From Pelagivirga sediminicola (lineage in GTDB: Bacteria > Pseudomonadota > Alphaproteobacteria > Rhodobacterales > Rhodobacteraceae), in NCBI RefSeq assembly GCF_003072125.1, contig NZ_QCYH01000003.1, forward strand, positions 255,501 through 319,500: a stretch of 64,000 nucleotides of DNA. Direction: 5' to 3'. The position numbers and the translations under genes were made by a program. How positions within the stretch are numbered: the first letter of the stretch is position 1; the number at the start of each line of letters is the position of its first letter. Under the pieces are notes generated by a model. It worked only from the letters and a program-made list of their open reading frames with translations. It made no database searches and had not been told where the DNA came from. This document shows, piece by piece, positions 1 through 7,444 of the stretch.

Positions 1-2
1 CC

Positions 3-929
3 AGCGGTAGCGGCGGCGGCGCGAGTGCTACGGGCGGCGCCGGTGGCAACGGCGCAGCGGCCAATGCGGTCGGGCTGGGTCTGGGCCTTGGCGGTGCGAG
101 TGCGGGTGCCGGTGCAACCGGCGGTGACGCTGGCGATGCCGGATCCATCGCGGCCGGTCTGGGCGGCGGCACTGGCCTGTCAGGCGCGGCTGCCGGTGGT
201 GGCGACTCGGGTGATGCCGGCGGCATCGGCGCGGGCGTCGGCGCGGCTGGCGCGGGTGCGGACAGCTCCAACACTGGCGACGCAGGAGCGATCGGCGGCG
301 GTCTGGGCCTTCTGAACCTGGGCCTTGCGGGCGCTGAAAACGGCTCGACCGGCAATTCGGACGCCGATGCGCTGGGCGCAGGCCAAGGGATCGGTCTGGG
401 TGCCAGCGGTGACGGCGGCGGTGCGGGCGCATCGTCCGGCGGCTATGGACTTGGCCTTGGCGAAGCCACCTCCGGTGACGCCACAGGCGGCGCCGGCGGC
501 GGGGCCCATGGTCATGCGGACGCCATGAACACGGCAACCGGCTCGGGCGGGTTCAACAGCGCCTATGCCGGTGACGGTGGAAACGGCGCCGGCGGACACG
601 CCCATGCCGGCTCCTCTGGCGATGCCTTCGGCGGTCAGGCCTATGTGGGCGGGACCTATGCCGGCGGCGGACGTGCCGGTGATGCCGGTGACGCCTTTGC
701 AGGCGGCGGCGGTGCTGGCGGCAACGCCGGGATGTGGGGTTCGAACAACGGTGACGACGGATTTGTCACCGGCGAATCCTTCGCCTCGGCCGCGTCGCAG
801 ATCGACACCAGCGCGTTCAACCAGACCGTGGTGCTGGGTGCGAACGTCCTGGGCAACACTGTCGATATGACAGTCGTCGGCGGCTCGTTCAGCTCCAGCT
901 ACATCGGCGACGATGGCGACGGTGCATAA
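3..929 (+). CDS. Gly/Ala-rich repetitive protein, 5' truncated; candidate secreted or surface protein
   Basis: The open frame runs from the window edge to TAA at 927-929, so the start lies outside. About the first 240 residues are low complexity: Gly, Ala, Ser, Asp and Asn dominate, with recurring GDAGDA, GLGLG and GAGG patches. The last 50 or so residues are different, less Gly-rich and beta-prone (TVVLGANVLGNT, MTVVGGSF). There are no Cys residues in the visible part. Canonical RTX nonapeptides are not present. A hairpin terminator follows directly. The next genes in the same direction encode a repeat protein, an ABC transporter and an HlyD adaptor, which suggests an exported substrate; that is inference. 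The frame was chosen because it ends cleanly before the terminator and has a non-repetitive C-terminus. Confidence 0.7.
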   Translation, partial: SGSGGGASATGGAGGNGAAANAVGLGLGLGGASAGAGATGGDAGDAGSIAAGLGGGTGLSGAAAGGGDSGDAGGIGAGVGAAGAGADSSNTGDAGAIGGGLGLLNLGLAGAENGSTGNSDADALGAGQGIGLGASGDGGGAGASSGGYGLGLGEATSGDATGGAGGGAHGHADAMNTATGSGGFNSAYAGDGGNGAGGHAHAGSSGDAFGGQAYVGGTYAGGGRAGDAGDAFAGGGGAGGNAGMWGSNNGDDGFVTGESFASAASQIDTSAFNQTVVLGANVLGNTVDMTVVGGSFSSSYIGDDGDGA

Positions 930-947
930 GCGCTAGCGTAAAGAACA

Positions 948-979
948 CCGGGTCCGGCACATGCCGGGCCCGGCATTTT
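948..979 (+). terminator. Hairpin terminator after the Gly-rich gene
   Basis: The arms CCGGGTCCGGCA (948-959) and TGCCGGGCCCGG (962-973) pair over 12 bp with one G-U pair, followed by CATTTTC. The hairpin lies 18 bp after the stop codon and would separate the Gly-rich gene from the downstream secretion genes. Confidence 0.6.
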
Positions 980-1081
980 CATCACCGGATGAAGATCATT
1001 CAAGGCTCGCAGGCGACTGCGCAATAAAGACAACAGAACAACCGGGGCAGGCAGCCAGATATTGTTGAAAGCGGGGCTGCG

Positions 1082-3094
1082 ATGACGTTGGACCAAGTGA
1101 CCGAAATGGTCGCTCACATGATCGGGATTTTCCACCTCGATACCGAAGATCAGCGCTTGCGCGACGAGTATGCCTCATTCAGGGCGCTCGACGTGAAATC
1201 ACCGGACATTGATCCCGTCTCCCCGATATCGTTTGCCTTCACGTCGCCCTACGAGCTGGGCGATTTCGCGCCGCGCCTTGCCTATGCGGACAGCCCGCCA
1301 CCTGCGCCGCCGCTGGAGCCGCTCTGGCCAAACCGACCCTATTTTGAAAACCCCGTTCAGATTGGCATCGCGGCCCCCGCCGACCTGCCCGTGGTCAAGG
1401 CGCTTTACACGCAGCCCATCAGCGGCGGCGCCGCACCGGCTTTTCGGCTGGAGCCGCCCGGCGCCGTGGCGGTTGTCACGCTCCAGATGGCGGTGCTGTT
1501 TGACGATGACATCATCCTGATGGGCGACGGCCTGACGACCTTCGTCGATCCTGCCGTATATCTGGAGGCCCTGGGCGCCTACCACGCCCATGCCGAGGGC
1601 GTGACCGCGGGGCTCGGCGCCGATGCCCTCATGCCCGGACCGAACGCGCAAGCCAGCGCCATTCACCTGCACAGCCTGATTGGCGCGTTCGACGGCAGCC
1701 AGATGGCGACGACATCCGAACACACGGCGCATGGCGCGCAGGCCTTCGGCACCGTCCAGAATGGCGAGGCGGCCACCGATCTGGTCCGGCTGGACGACGT
1801 CATGCCCGCCTACCTGAAGGCCAAGGCGGGCCGGGACGGCGACGAGGAGGGCGCCGCGGCGCCCGATCCTTTTGCGGGCCTTGCGAAAAGCGACGCGCCA
1901 CTGCCCTACCGGCCCGATATCGACGCACATAACCTGGTCGTGGCGGGCGGCAATTCGATGGTCAATCAGGTTGCCATAAATTCGGCGTGGCTGGATGCGC
2001 CCGTCATCGCGGTGATGGGCGATGTCATTCATCTGAACGCGATCATGCAGACCAACCTGATGGTCCAGCATACGGCGGGCGCCGCGGGCGGCGTGATGCC
2101 CTCGGCCAGCATCAACAGCGCGGCGATGTCCGTCGCCTCGTCGCTGGCTCCCGAGGAGGGGGACGAGCCAGACGGATCGGGCGCGCCGACGCTGCCGTCC
2201 AACTGGGCGGTCACGCGGATCGAGGGCGATCTGATCGCGCTGAACCATGTCAGCCAGTACAGCTTTCAGACCGATCACGACCGCGCCGAGATAACCTTTG
2301 GCAGCTCGGACCTGTTTCTGGGTCTGGGCGACAACACCATCGTCAACCTGACCACCCTGTCGCAACTGGGCTTTGGCTATGACCTGATAATCGTCGGGGG
2401 GGCGATGATCACGGTCAACTGGATCGATCAGGTGAACGTGCTGCTCGACAATGACGCGATCACCTATAGCGGCGCGGGTATTCTCGCGGGTGTCAGGGCA
2501 GGCGACAACCTGCTGTTCAACGGCGCGCAGATCACCGGCATCGGGCTCGATCAGTATGGCGAGATGTCCGCGCCTTTCGCCGCCGCGGGTGAAAGCCTTG
2601 CGGCGGGGGGGACCACCATCGACGCGGACGTGGCGCGCGACTCGCTCTTCGAGGGGGTCGACCTTCTGAGGGTTCTGTACATCGAAGGCGATCTGACGAC
2701 GGTCAACTGGCTGGAGCAGACGAATGTTCTGGGCGATTCCGATCAGGTCCATCAGGCGCTTGGCGAGTTTCAGACCGCGACCGGCGCCGCCGCCGAGATC
2801 ATCACCGGCTCGAACGCGCTGATCAACCTGGCCAGCATCACGCAGTTCGGCACCGATTCCGCGGTGATGGTAGGGGGCGAGGTCTATGACGATGCGCTGC
2901 TTTATCAGGCCGAGCTGATCGACACGGACGCCGATCCCCTGGGCACGCAGATGCCCCCGCTGACGCCCGGCGCCGTCGCCTTTCTGGCCGATGGCATGCT
3001 GGAGCCGGACCTTCCACAACTCGACACTGCGATCACGCCGACGCCCGCCGAAGGCCATGCATCGCCTGACCTGATGCAAACAATGCTCGCCTGA
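1082..3094 (+). CDS. 670-aa repeat protein, putative type I secretion substrate or partner
   Basis: Not a family I can name. The N-terminal ~280 residues are acidic and proline-rich, without a Sec signal or membrane segment. From about residue 289 to 590 a short motif recurs eight times, with consensus G(D/G/S)-x(4-5)-N-x(3)-(I/L)-x-Q. Copies begin near residues 289, 313, 382, 416, 439, 474, 536 and 576, for example GDNTIVNLTTLSQLG and GDLTTVNWLEQTNVL. Regular Gly/Asn and hydrophobic spacing suggests a beta-solenoid. There are no Cys residues. The gene is 13 bp upstream of the ABC transporter, and export without an N-terminal signal is typical of T1SS substrates. It could instead be a cytoplasmic or surface accessory factor. 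The ATG start has only a weak ribosome site (AGCGGGG). Confidence 0.75.
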   Translation: MTLDQVTEMVAHMIGIFHLDTEDQRLRDEYASFRALDVKSPDIDPVSPISFAFTSPYELGDFAPRLAYADSPPPAPPLEPLWPNRPYFENPVQIGIAAPADLPVVKALYTQPISGGAAPAFRLEPPGAVAVVTLQMAVLFDDDIILMGDGLTTFVDPAVYLEALGAYHAHAEGVTAGLGADALMPGPNAQASAIHLHSLIGAFDGSQMATTSEHTAHGAQAFGTVQNGEAATDLVRLDDVMPAYLKAKAGRDGDEEGAAAPDPFAGLAKSDAPLPYRPDIDAHNLVVAGGNSMVNQVAINSAWLDAPVIAVMGDVIHLNAIMQTNLMVQHTAGAAGGVMPSASINSAAMSVASSLAPEEGDEPDGSGAPTLPSNWAVTRIEGDLIALNHVSQYSFQTDHDRAEITFGSSDLFLGLGDNTIVNLTTLSQLGFGYDLIIVGGAMITVNWIDQVNVLLDNDAITYSGAGILAGVRAGDNLLFNGAQITGIGLDQYGEMSAPFAAAGESLAAGGTTIDADVARDSLFEGVDLLRVLYIEGDLTTVNWLEQTNVLGDSDQVHQALGEFQTATGAAAEIITGSNALINLASITQFGTDSAVMVGGEVYDDALLYQAELIDTDADPLGTQMPPLTPGAVAFLADGMLEPDLPQLDTAITPTPAEGHASPDLMQTMLA

Positions 3095-3107
3095 AAGGAC
3101 GCCGAAC

Positions 3108-4592
3108 ATGAGCCTCGACGACATCAAGACAAAATGTGCCGCCAGCCTTGCACCCGACGCCGATACCGGCGAGACCGCGCGCCGCGCCGACCCACTGCCT
3201 CCGCTGAATCCGGGGCAGCCCGTCAAGGACAAGGCGGATGCCGGGTTCAAGACCAGTCGGCTCGCACGTGGACTGGGCGGCGACCAGATCGATTCCGATA
3301 ACGGCCCGATCATGAAGGTCGGCGGGGGCGGCAAGCCGCCCGGCAAGGCCGGTGATGGCGGCGGCGGGGGCGGCGGAGGCGGGGGCACACCGGGGTTTCA
3401 CAAACGCGCGGGGCCGGACCAGTTCGTTCAGCAGCTGAACAAGGGCGTCTGCGTGGTGCGCCGCAACCTTGCCTTCGTCATGGTGCTGACCTTTGCGACC
3501 AACATGGTGGCGCTTTGGGGGCGCGACACGGCCAGTTCGCTGACATCGCAGGTGCGCGCGCAGGACCGCAACATCATCTGGGCCGCGGTGTCGCGCGGGG
3601 CGCGGCTGCTGACGCAGATCGCGATGCTGGGCTGGGGCGCATACCTTGCGATTCAGGGCGAGATTACCGGTGGCATGGTGATCGCCGCCTCCATCATCGC
3701 CGGACGTGCACTGGCCCCTATCGAGGGTGCGATCGAAGGGTGGAACGGGTTCATCCTGTCCCGCTCGGCCTTTGACCGGATCAAGGCGCTGATGCACAAC
3801 TCGGTCCAGCGGTTCGAGAAACTGCGCCTTCCGAATCCAGAGGGGCGGCTGAATGTCGAGCGGCTTCTTTACGTGCCCGGCGGCACCAAGCAGGTCATCC
3901 TGAACGGGCTGACCTTCAGCCTCAATCCCGGCGATTCGCTGGCCATAATCGGCAATTCCGGCGCAGGCAAGACGACGCTGGGCAAGATGCTGGTCGGGTC
4001 GATCCTGCCGACATCGGGCAACGTGCGGCTGGACCTGATGGACCTGCGCAACTGGGACACCCGCCAGCTGGGCGAGAATATCGGCTATCTGCCGCAGGAC
4101 GTGCAGCTGTTTCCCGGCACGATCAAGGCCAACATCGCCCGTATGCGGATGGGCGCGCGCGACGAGGATATCCACCGCGCCGCCCTGCTGGCCGATGTGC
4201 ATGACATGATCGCGATGCTGCCCCACGGCTATGAGACTCAAGTGGCCGCCGACGGCTCGCCCCTGTCGGGCGGGCAGAAACAGCGGATCGCGCTGGCGCG
4301 TGCGTTCTTCGGCAACCCCCGCTTTCTGGTGCTGGACGAGCCGAACTCGAACCTTGATGCCGCGGGCGATCAGGCATTGGCCAACGCGATCCGCCACGCT
4401 GGCGAGAACGGCATCACCGTGGTCGTGATCACGCAAAAGCCGTCTTTGCTGAGCGTCGTGGACAAGATCATGCTGCTTGCCGACGGCAACCTGGCGCTGT
4501 TCGGCCACCGCGCGCAGGTGCTGGAGCAACTGGCGCTGAGAAAAACGGGCGGCGGCGGCAATCTGCCCGGCCGCGCCCAGCCACAAGGATGA
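3108..4592 (+). CDS. T1SS-type ABC transporter ATPase with shortened membrane domain
   Basis: PrtD/RsaD-like exporter of 494 aa. Residues 1-100 are hydrophilic and end in a ten-Gly run (84-93). One hydrophobic segment (about 119-137) is followed by two more (about 165-182 and 188-206) that match the last membrane helices of PrtD-type exporters; the helices normally in between are absent. The nucleotide-binding domain has Walker A GNSGAGKT (282-289), Q-loop Q330, signature LSGGQ (386-390) and Walker B FLVLDEP (406-412) with catalytic Glu411. The switch histidine position reads VVVITQKPS, so His is replaced by Gln443. Typical relatives are about 550-700 aa. The ribosome site AAAGGA (3094-3099) fixes the start. 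It should work with the HlyD adaptor encoded next and an outer-membrane TolC encoded elsewhere. Confidence 0.85.
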   Translation: MSLDDIKTKCAASLAPDADTGETARRADPLPPLNPGQPVKDKADAGFKTSRLARGLGGDQIDSDNGPIMKVGGGGKPPGKAGDGGGGGGGGGGTPGFHKRAGPDQFVQQLNKGVCVVRRNLAFVMVLTFATNMVALWGRDTASSLTSQVRAQDRNIIWAAVSRGARLLTQIAMLGWGAYLAIQGEITGGMVIAASIIAGRALAPIEGAIEGWNGFILSRSAFDRIKALMHNSVQRFEKLRLPNPEGRLNVERLLYVPGGTKQVILNGLTFSLNPGDSLAIIGNSGAGKTTLGKMLVGSILPTSGNVRLDLMDLRNWDTRQLGENIGYLPQDVQLFPGTIKANIARMRMGARDEDIHRAALLADVHDMIAMLPHGYETQVAADGSPLSGGQKQRIALARAFFGNPRFLVLDEPNSNLDAAGDQALANAIRHAGENGITVVVITQKPSLLSVVDKIMLLADGNLALFGHRAQVLEQLALRKTGGGGNLPGRAQPQG

Positions 4593-4593
4593 A

Positions 4594-5937
4594 ATGATGT
4601 CTGATCTTGCGCTCTATACGGCCCCCAGCCAGTGGTATGACGATGTGCCCCGCTCGGTGTCCAAGCTCATCATATTCGGTATCGGGCTTTTCGTGCTCAG
4701 CTTCGGGGGCTTCGGCCTTTGGGCGTTCAAGGCGCCGCTTGCGGCGGCGGTCATCTCGCAGGGCAGTTTCGTCGCGACGGGGCGGAACAAGATCGTGCAG
4801 CATCTTGAAGGCGGCATCATCAAGCAGATCCTCGTCTCGGAGGGGGACAAGGTCACCGCCGGGCAGCCGCTGGTCCTGCTGGATGAAACCTCGGCATTGG
4901 CCACCGAACGCGAGCTGTTCCTGCGCCAGATCCGGCTTGAAGCCATGGAGGCGCGGCTGCTGGCGCAGCATAGCGGCGCAAGCACCCTGTCCTTTCCGCC
5001 GCAGATCACCGAGCTGCGCAGCGATTTTGACATCGCCTCTATGCTGGACGCGCAAACCATCACCTTCGAGGCGGCGACCCAGCAGCTGCGCAACGATATC
5101 GTGCTGCTGAGCCAGAGCATCGAGGCGCTGCGCGTCCGCTCGGCCGGGTACGAGCAACAGTTGACCGCCGCGCGCACCCAGAAGGCCATTCTGCACGAAG
5201 ACCTTGAGGCCAAGCAGGCGCTGCTGGAAAAGGGTCTGGTGCGAAAGGCCGATGTGAACACGCTGCGCCGCGCCATCGCCGAGGCCGAGGGCCAGATCGG
5301 GCGCCTGACGGCGGAAATCGCCGAGATCGTCGAAGTGACGCGGCGCTATGACGCGCAGATCGCCCAGACCACCAGCGAGCGGCAGAAGGCGGCGCTGGAC
5401 GAGCTGCAACTGGTCCAGTCCGAGCTGGAAAGCGTCCGCGAACAGGTGCGCCGCGCCGAAAGCGTGCTGGTGCGCGCCGAGGTTCTGGCGCCCGTGTCGG
5501 GGACCGTCATCCGCCTGCATTACCACACCCCCGGCGGCGTCATCGAAAGCGGCAAGGCGATCGCCGAGATCCTGCCCTCGGGCGAGCCGCTGATCATCGA
5601 GGTGTCGGTACCCCGGACCGAGATCGACGTCGTGCGCGAGGGGCAGGAGGCCACCGTGCGGCTGACCGGCCTGAACGCGCGCACGACTCCGATCCTCGTG
5701 GGCAAGGTGTTCTACGTGTCCGCCGATGCGATCATGGACCGCAGCCAGGAGGCGCCGCAAGAGATATATGTCGCCCGCGTCTCGGTCAGCCCGACCGAGC
5801 TGAACCGCGTGCGCGGCTTTACCCCGACACCCGGCATGCCCGCCCAGATCATGATCCAGACCGAGGAGCGCACGTTCATCCAATACCTGATGAAGCCCGT
5901 GACCGACAGCATGACGCGCGCCTTCCGGGAACAGTAA
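4594..5937 (+). CDS. T1SS membrane-fusion protein, HlyD/PrtE family
   Basis: Periplasmic adaptor of 447 aa that links the ABC exporter to an outer-membrane TolC channel. One N-terminal transmembrane helix (about residues 24-47) is followed by a biotinyl-lipoyl half (LEGGIIKQILVSEGDKV), a long alpha-helical coiled-coil hairpin (about 105-280), the second lipoyl half (VLAPVSGTVIRLHYHTPGG) and a beta-barrel C-terminus ending near FIQYLMKPVTDSMTRAFRE, typical of the PrtE/RsaE subgroup. The start is one of two adjacent ATG codons, 1 bp after the transporter stop, with AAGGA just upstream, so the two genes are translationally coupled. The length is normal for the family. The substrate is not evident from this protein. 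Confidence 0.93.
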   Translation: MMSDLALYTAPSQWYDDVPRSVSKLIIFGIGLFVLSFGGFGLWAFKAPLAAAVISQGSFVATGRNKIVQHLEGGIIKQILVSEGDKVTAGQPLVLLDETSALATERELFLRQIRLEAMEARLLAQHSGASTLSFPPQITELRSDFDIASMLDAQTITFEAATQQLRNDIVLLSQSIEALRVRSAGYEQQLTAARTQKAILHEDLEAKQALLEKGLVRKADVNTLRRAIAEAEGQIGRLTAEIAEIVEVTRRYDAQIAQTTSERQKAALDELQLVQSELESVREQVRRAESVLVRAEVLAPVSGTVIRLHYHTPGGVIESGKAIAEILPSGEPLIIEVSVPRTEIDVVREGQEATVRLTGLNARTTPILVGKVFYVSADAIMDRSQEAPQEIYVARVSVSPTELNRVRGFTPTPGMPAQIMIQTEERTFIQYLMKPVTDSMTRAFREQ

Positions 5938-5952
5938 AGCGCAGCTTTTCCC

Positions 5953-5972
5953 GCCCGCTGGCGCCAGCGGGC
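5953..5972. repeat. 20-bp perfect palindrome between convergent genes
   Basis: GCCCGCTGGC (5953-5962) is followed directly by its reverse complement (5963-5972) with no spacer. It sits between the ends of the HlyD gene and argE. Neither strand has a T-run, so it is at best a weak bidirectional terminator. Confidence 0.5.
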
Positions 5973-5975
5973 GCC

Positions 5976-7142
5976 TTAGATGTCGGCGATCTGCGCCTTC
6001 AGCCGGTCCATCATCGCGTCGCACTGCCCCAGTTGCGCGAGCGTCACGAATTCATCCGCCTGATGCCCCTGCCCCTCCATGCTGCCGGGGCCGCAAACGA
6101 CCGCCGGGATATCCATGGCCGCGAAAAACCCGGCCTCGGTGCCAAACGCGACCTTGGTCAGATCGTTCGAGCCGCAAAGTCCCGCAACGCGCTGAACGGC
6201 GGCGGAATCGGGCGCAATCTCCAGTCCGGGATAGGTGTTGGTCACCTCGATATCGATCCCGACCTGCCCGCCTTTATCAGCAAAAGGCGCGGTGATTTGG
6301 CTTGCCACGCGCGCCACTCGATCCTGAAACGCCTGCAGGCTGTCGGCAGGAAGATGGCGCAGCTCAAAGTCGATCTGTGCCGCCTCGGGAACGATATTGA
6401 GCGCGGTGCCGCCCTGCATCCGGCCTGCGTGGGTGGTGGAGTAAGGCACGTCATAGGCGGCGTCCCGCACGCCGGATACTTCATACTCGCGCTGGATCTC
6501 GCGCAGGGCGGTGATGAAATCGGCCCCCAGATGCAGCGCGTTGACATAGCGCGGCGCCAGGGCCGAATGGCCCGCAATGCCCCGGCACGTCGCGCGCAGC
6601 GCGGCCTTGCCCTTGTGGCCGGTGGCGGGCTTCATCATCGTCGGCTCGCCCACGATGCACAGCTCCGGCGCCCAGCCGAGCCTCGCGATATCCGGCATCA
6701 TCTTGCGAATCCCGAGGCACCCGACCTCTTCGTCATAGGAGATCACCAACATCAGCGGCGCGGCCAGCGCGCTGTCGCCCACCCGCTGCGCCAGCGAGAG
6801 CATCGAGGCCAGAAACCCCTTCATGTCGGTGGTCCCCCGCCCGAACAGTTTGCCGTCCTCCCGGGTCAGCTCGAATGGCGGGCGCGTCCATGCCTGCCCC
6901 TCAACCGGCACCACGTCGCTATGCGCCGACAGCAGCACACCCCCCGGCCCTTGCGGACCGATGCGCGCGGCCAGCCCGCATTTGGCATCATTTTCCGGAT
7001 CGGGCATTCGCTGCGTCGTAAACCCGGCGCCGTGCAAGAGGTCTTCGGCATAGTCGATCAGCGCAAGATTGCTCTCGGCGCTGACCGTGGGAAACGCGAC
7101 CAACCGCGCCAGAATATCGAGCGTCGTCCTGTGCGGCGTCAT
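5976..7142 (-). CDS. argE: Acetylornithine deacetylase
   Basis: M20-family zinc peptidase of 388 aa that hydrolyses N-acetyl-L-ornithine to ornithine in arginine biosynthesis. Metal and catalytic motifs are visible: SAHSDVVP with His74, GRGTTDMKG with bridging Asp107, and SYDEEVGC with the general-base and ligand Glu pair. The dimerisation domain lies in the middle (about 175-290), and a C-terminal GQGHQADE-like His motif supplies the last ligand. The length is typical for the ArgE subgroup. The start ATG overlaps by ATGA a preceding 18-codon frame and has no clear ribosome site of its own. A related desuccinylase (DapE) is possible but fits less well. Cells with ArgJ (present at 19.5 kb) can recycle acetyl groups, so ArgE may be partly redundant. 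Confidence 0.88.
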   Translation of the reverse strand: MTPHRTTLDILARLVAFPTVSAESNLALIDYAEDLLHGAGFTTQRMPDPENDAKCGLAARIGPQGPGGVLLSAHSDVVPVEGQAWTRPPFELTREDGKLFGRGTTDMKGFLASMLSLAQRVGDSALAAPLMLVISYDEEVGCLGIRKMMPDIARLGWAPELCIVGEPTMMKPATGHKGKAALRATCRGIAGHSALAPRYVNALHLGADFITALREIQREYEVSGVRDAAYDVPYSTTHAGRMQGGTALNIVPEAAQIDFELRHLPADSLQAFQDRVARVASQITAPFADKGGQVGIDIEVTNTYPGLEIAPDSAAVQRVAGLCGSNDLTKVAFGTEAGFFAAMDIPAVVCGPGSMEGQGHQADEFVTLAQLGQCDAMMDRLKAQIADI

Positions 7143-7444
7143 TGCGCGGCCTGTTCGGTGATCCCGCGCATTTCCTCAGCCCGTGAAAAAGTCATGTGCC
7201 ATATCCTTCTGGAATCACCGCCGTGTCGTCGATCTCGGTCAGCCATTCGGGCCGCGCCAGAGCCTGCGCTTCTTCTTGGCAATCCAAACAACTGCCCGCA
7301 TGCGAGCCATTGTCCAGCTGATACGTCGGCGGCGCGCGGACGAAAATGACGAAATCCGTCAGCACTGCTTAGGACGAGCCTAAACCATCCGACGCCCGGC
7401 GCGGTTTAATGCCCGCTTAAGGTTGGCGGGCGAATCGTCCCGCC
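7143..7444. other. Gap with two coupled mini-frames (minus) and a CtrA-like site
   Basis: No confident gene. On the minus strand a GTG-started frame of 57 codons (7365 to 7192) ends with LARPEWLTEIDDTAVIPEG, which faintly resembles the C-terminus of RidA-like proteins. It overlaps by ATGA an 18-codon frame (7195-7139), which in turn overlaps argE by ATGA. None has a recognisable ribosome site. This may be the eroded 3' end of a former gene co-transcribed with argE. The right end (7381-7444) carries a TTAA-N7-TTAA site and the leader of dsbD. Confidence 0.35.
7406..7420 (+). promoter_or_regulatory. CtrA-like binding site upstream of dsbD
   Basis: TTAA (7406-7409), seven bases, TTAA (7417-7420) followed by G. 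This matches the alphaproteobacterial CtrA core TTAA-N7-TTAA but lacks the usual final C. It lies 24 bp before the dsbD ATG, close enough to overlap a promoter and act as repressor or activator. Confidence 0.4.

Noticed and set aside
3-929. Gly-rich gene considered as a standard RTX toxin
   Set aside because: GDAGDA patches are present but the ordered GGxGxDxUx nonapeptide is not.
1199-3388. 729-codon open frame on the minus strand over the repeat-protein gene
   Set aside because: Antisense shadow of a high-G+C gene: Arg/His/Gly-rich, no recognisable domain, and it crosses the boundary of two well-supported plus-strand genes.
5953-5972. 20-bp palindrome considered as a recombination or attachment site
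   Set aside because: No integrase, direct repeats or gene disruption nearby; its position between convergent stops fits a weak terminator better.
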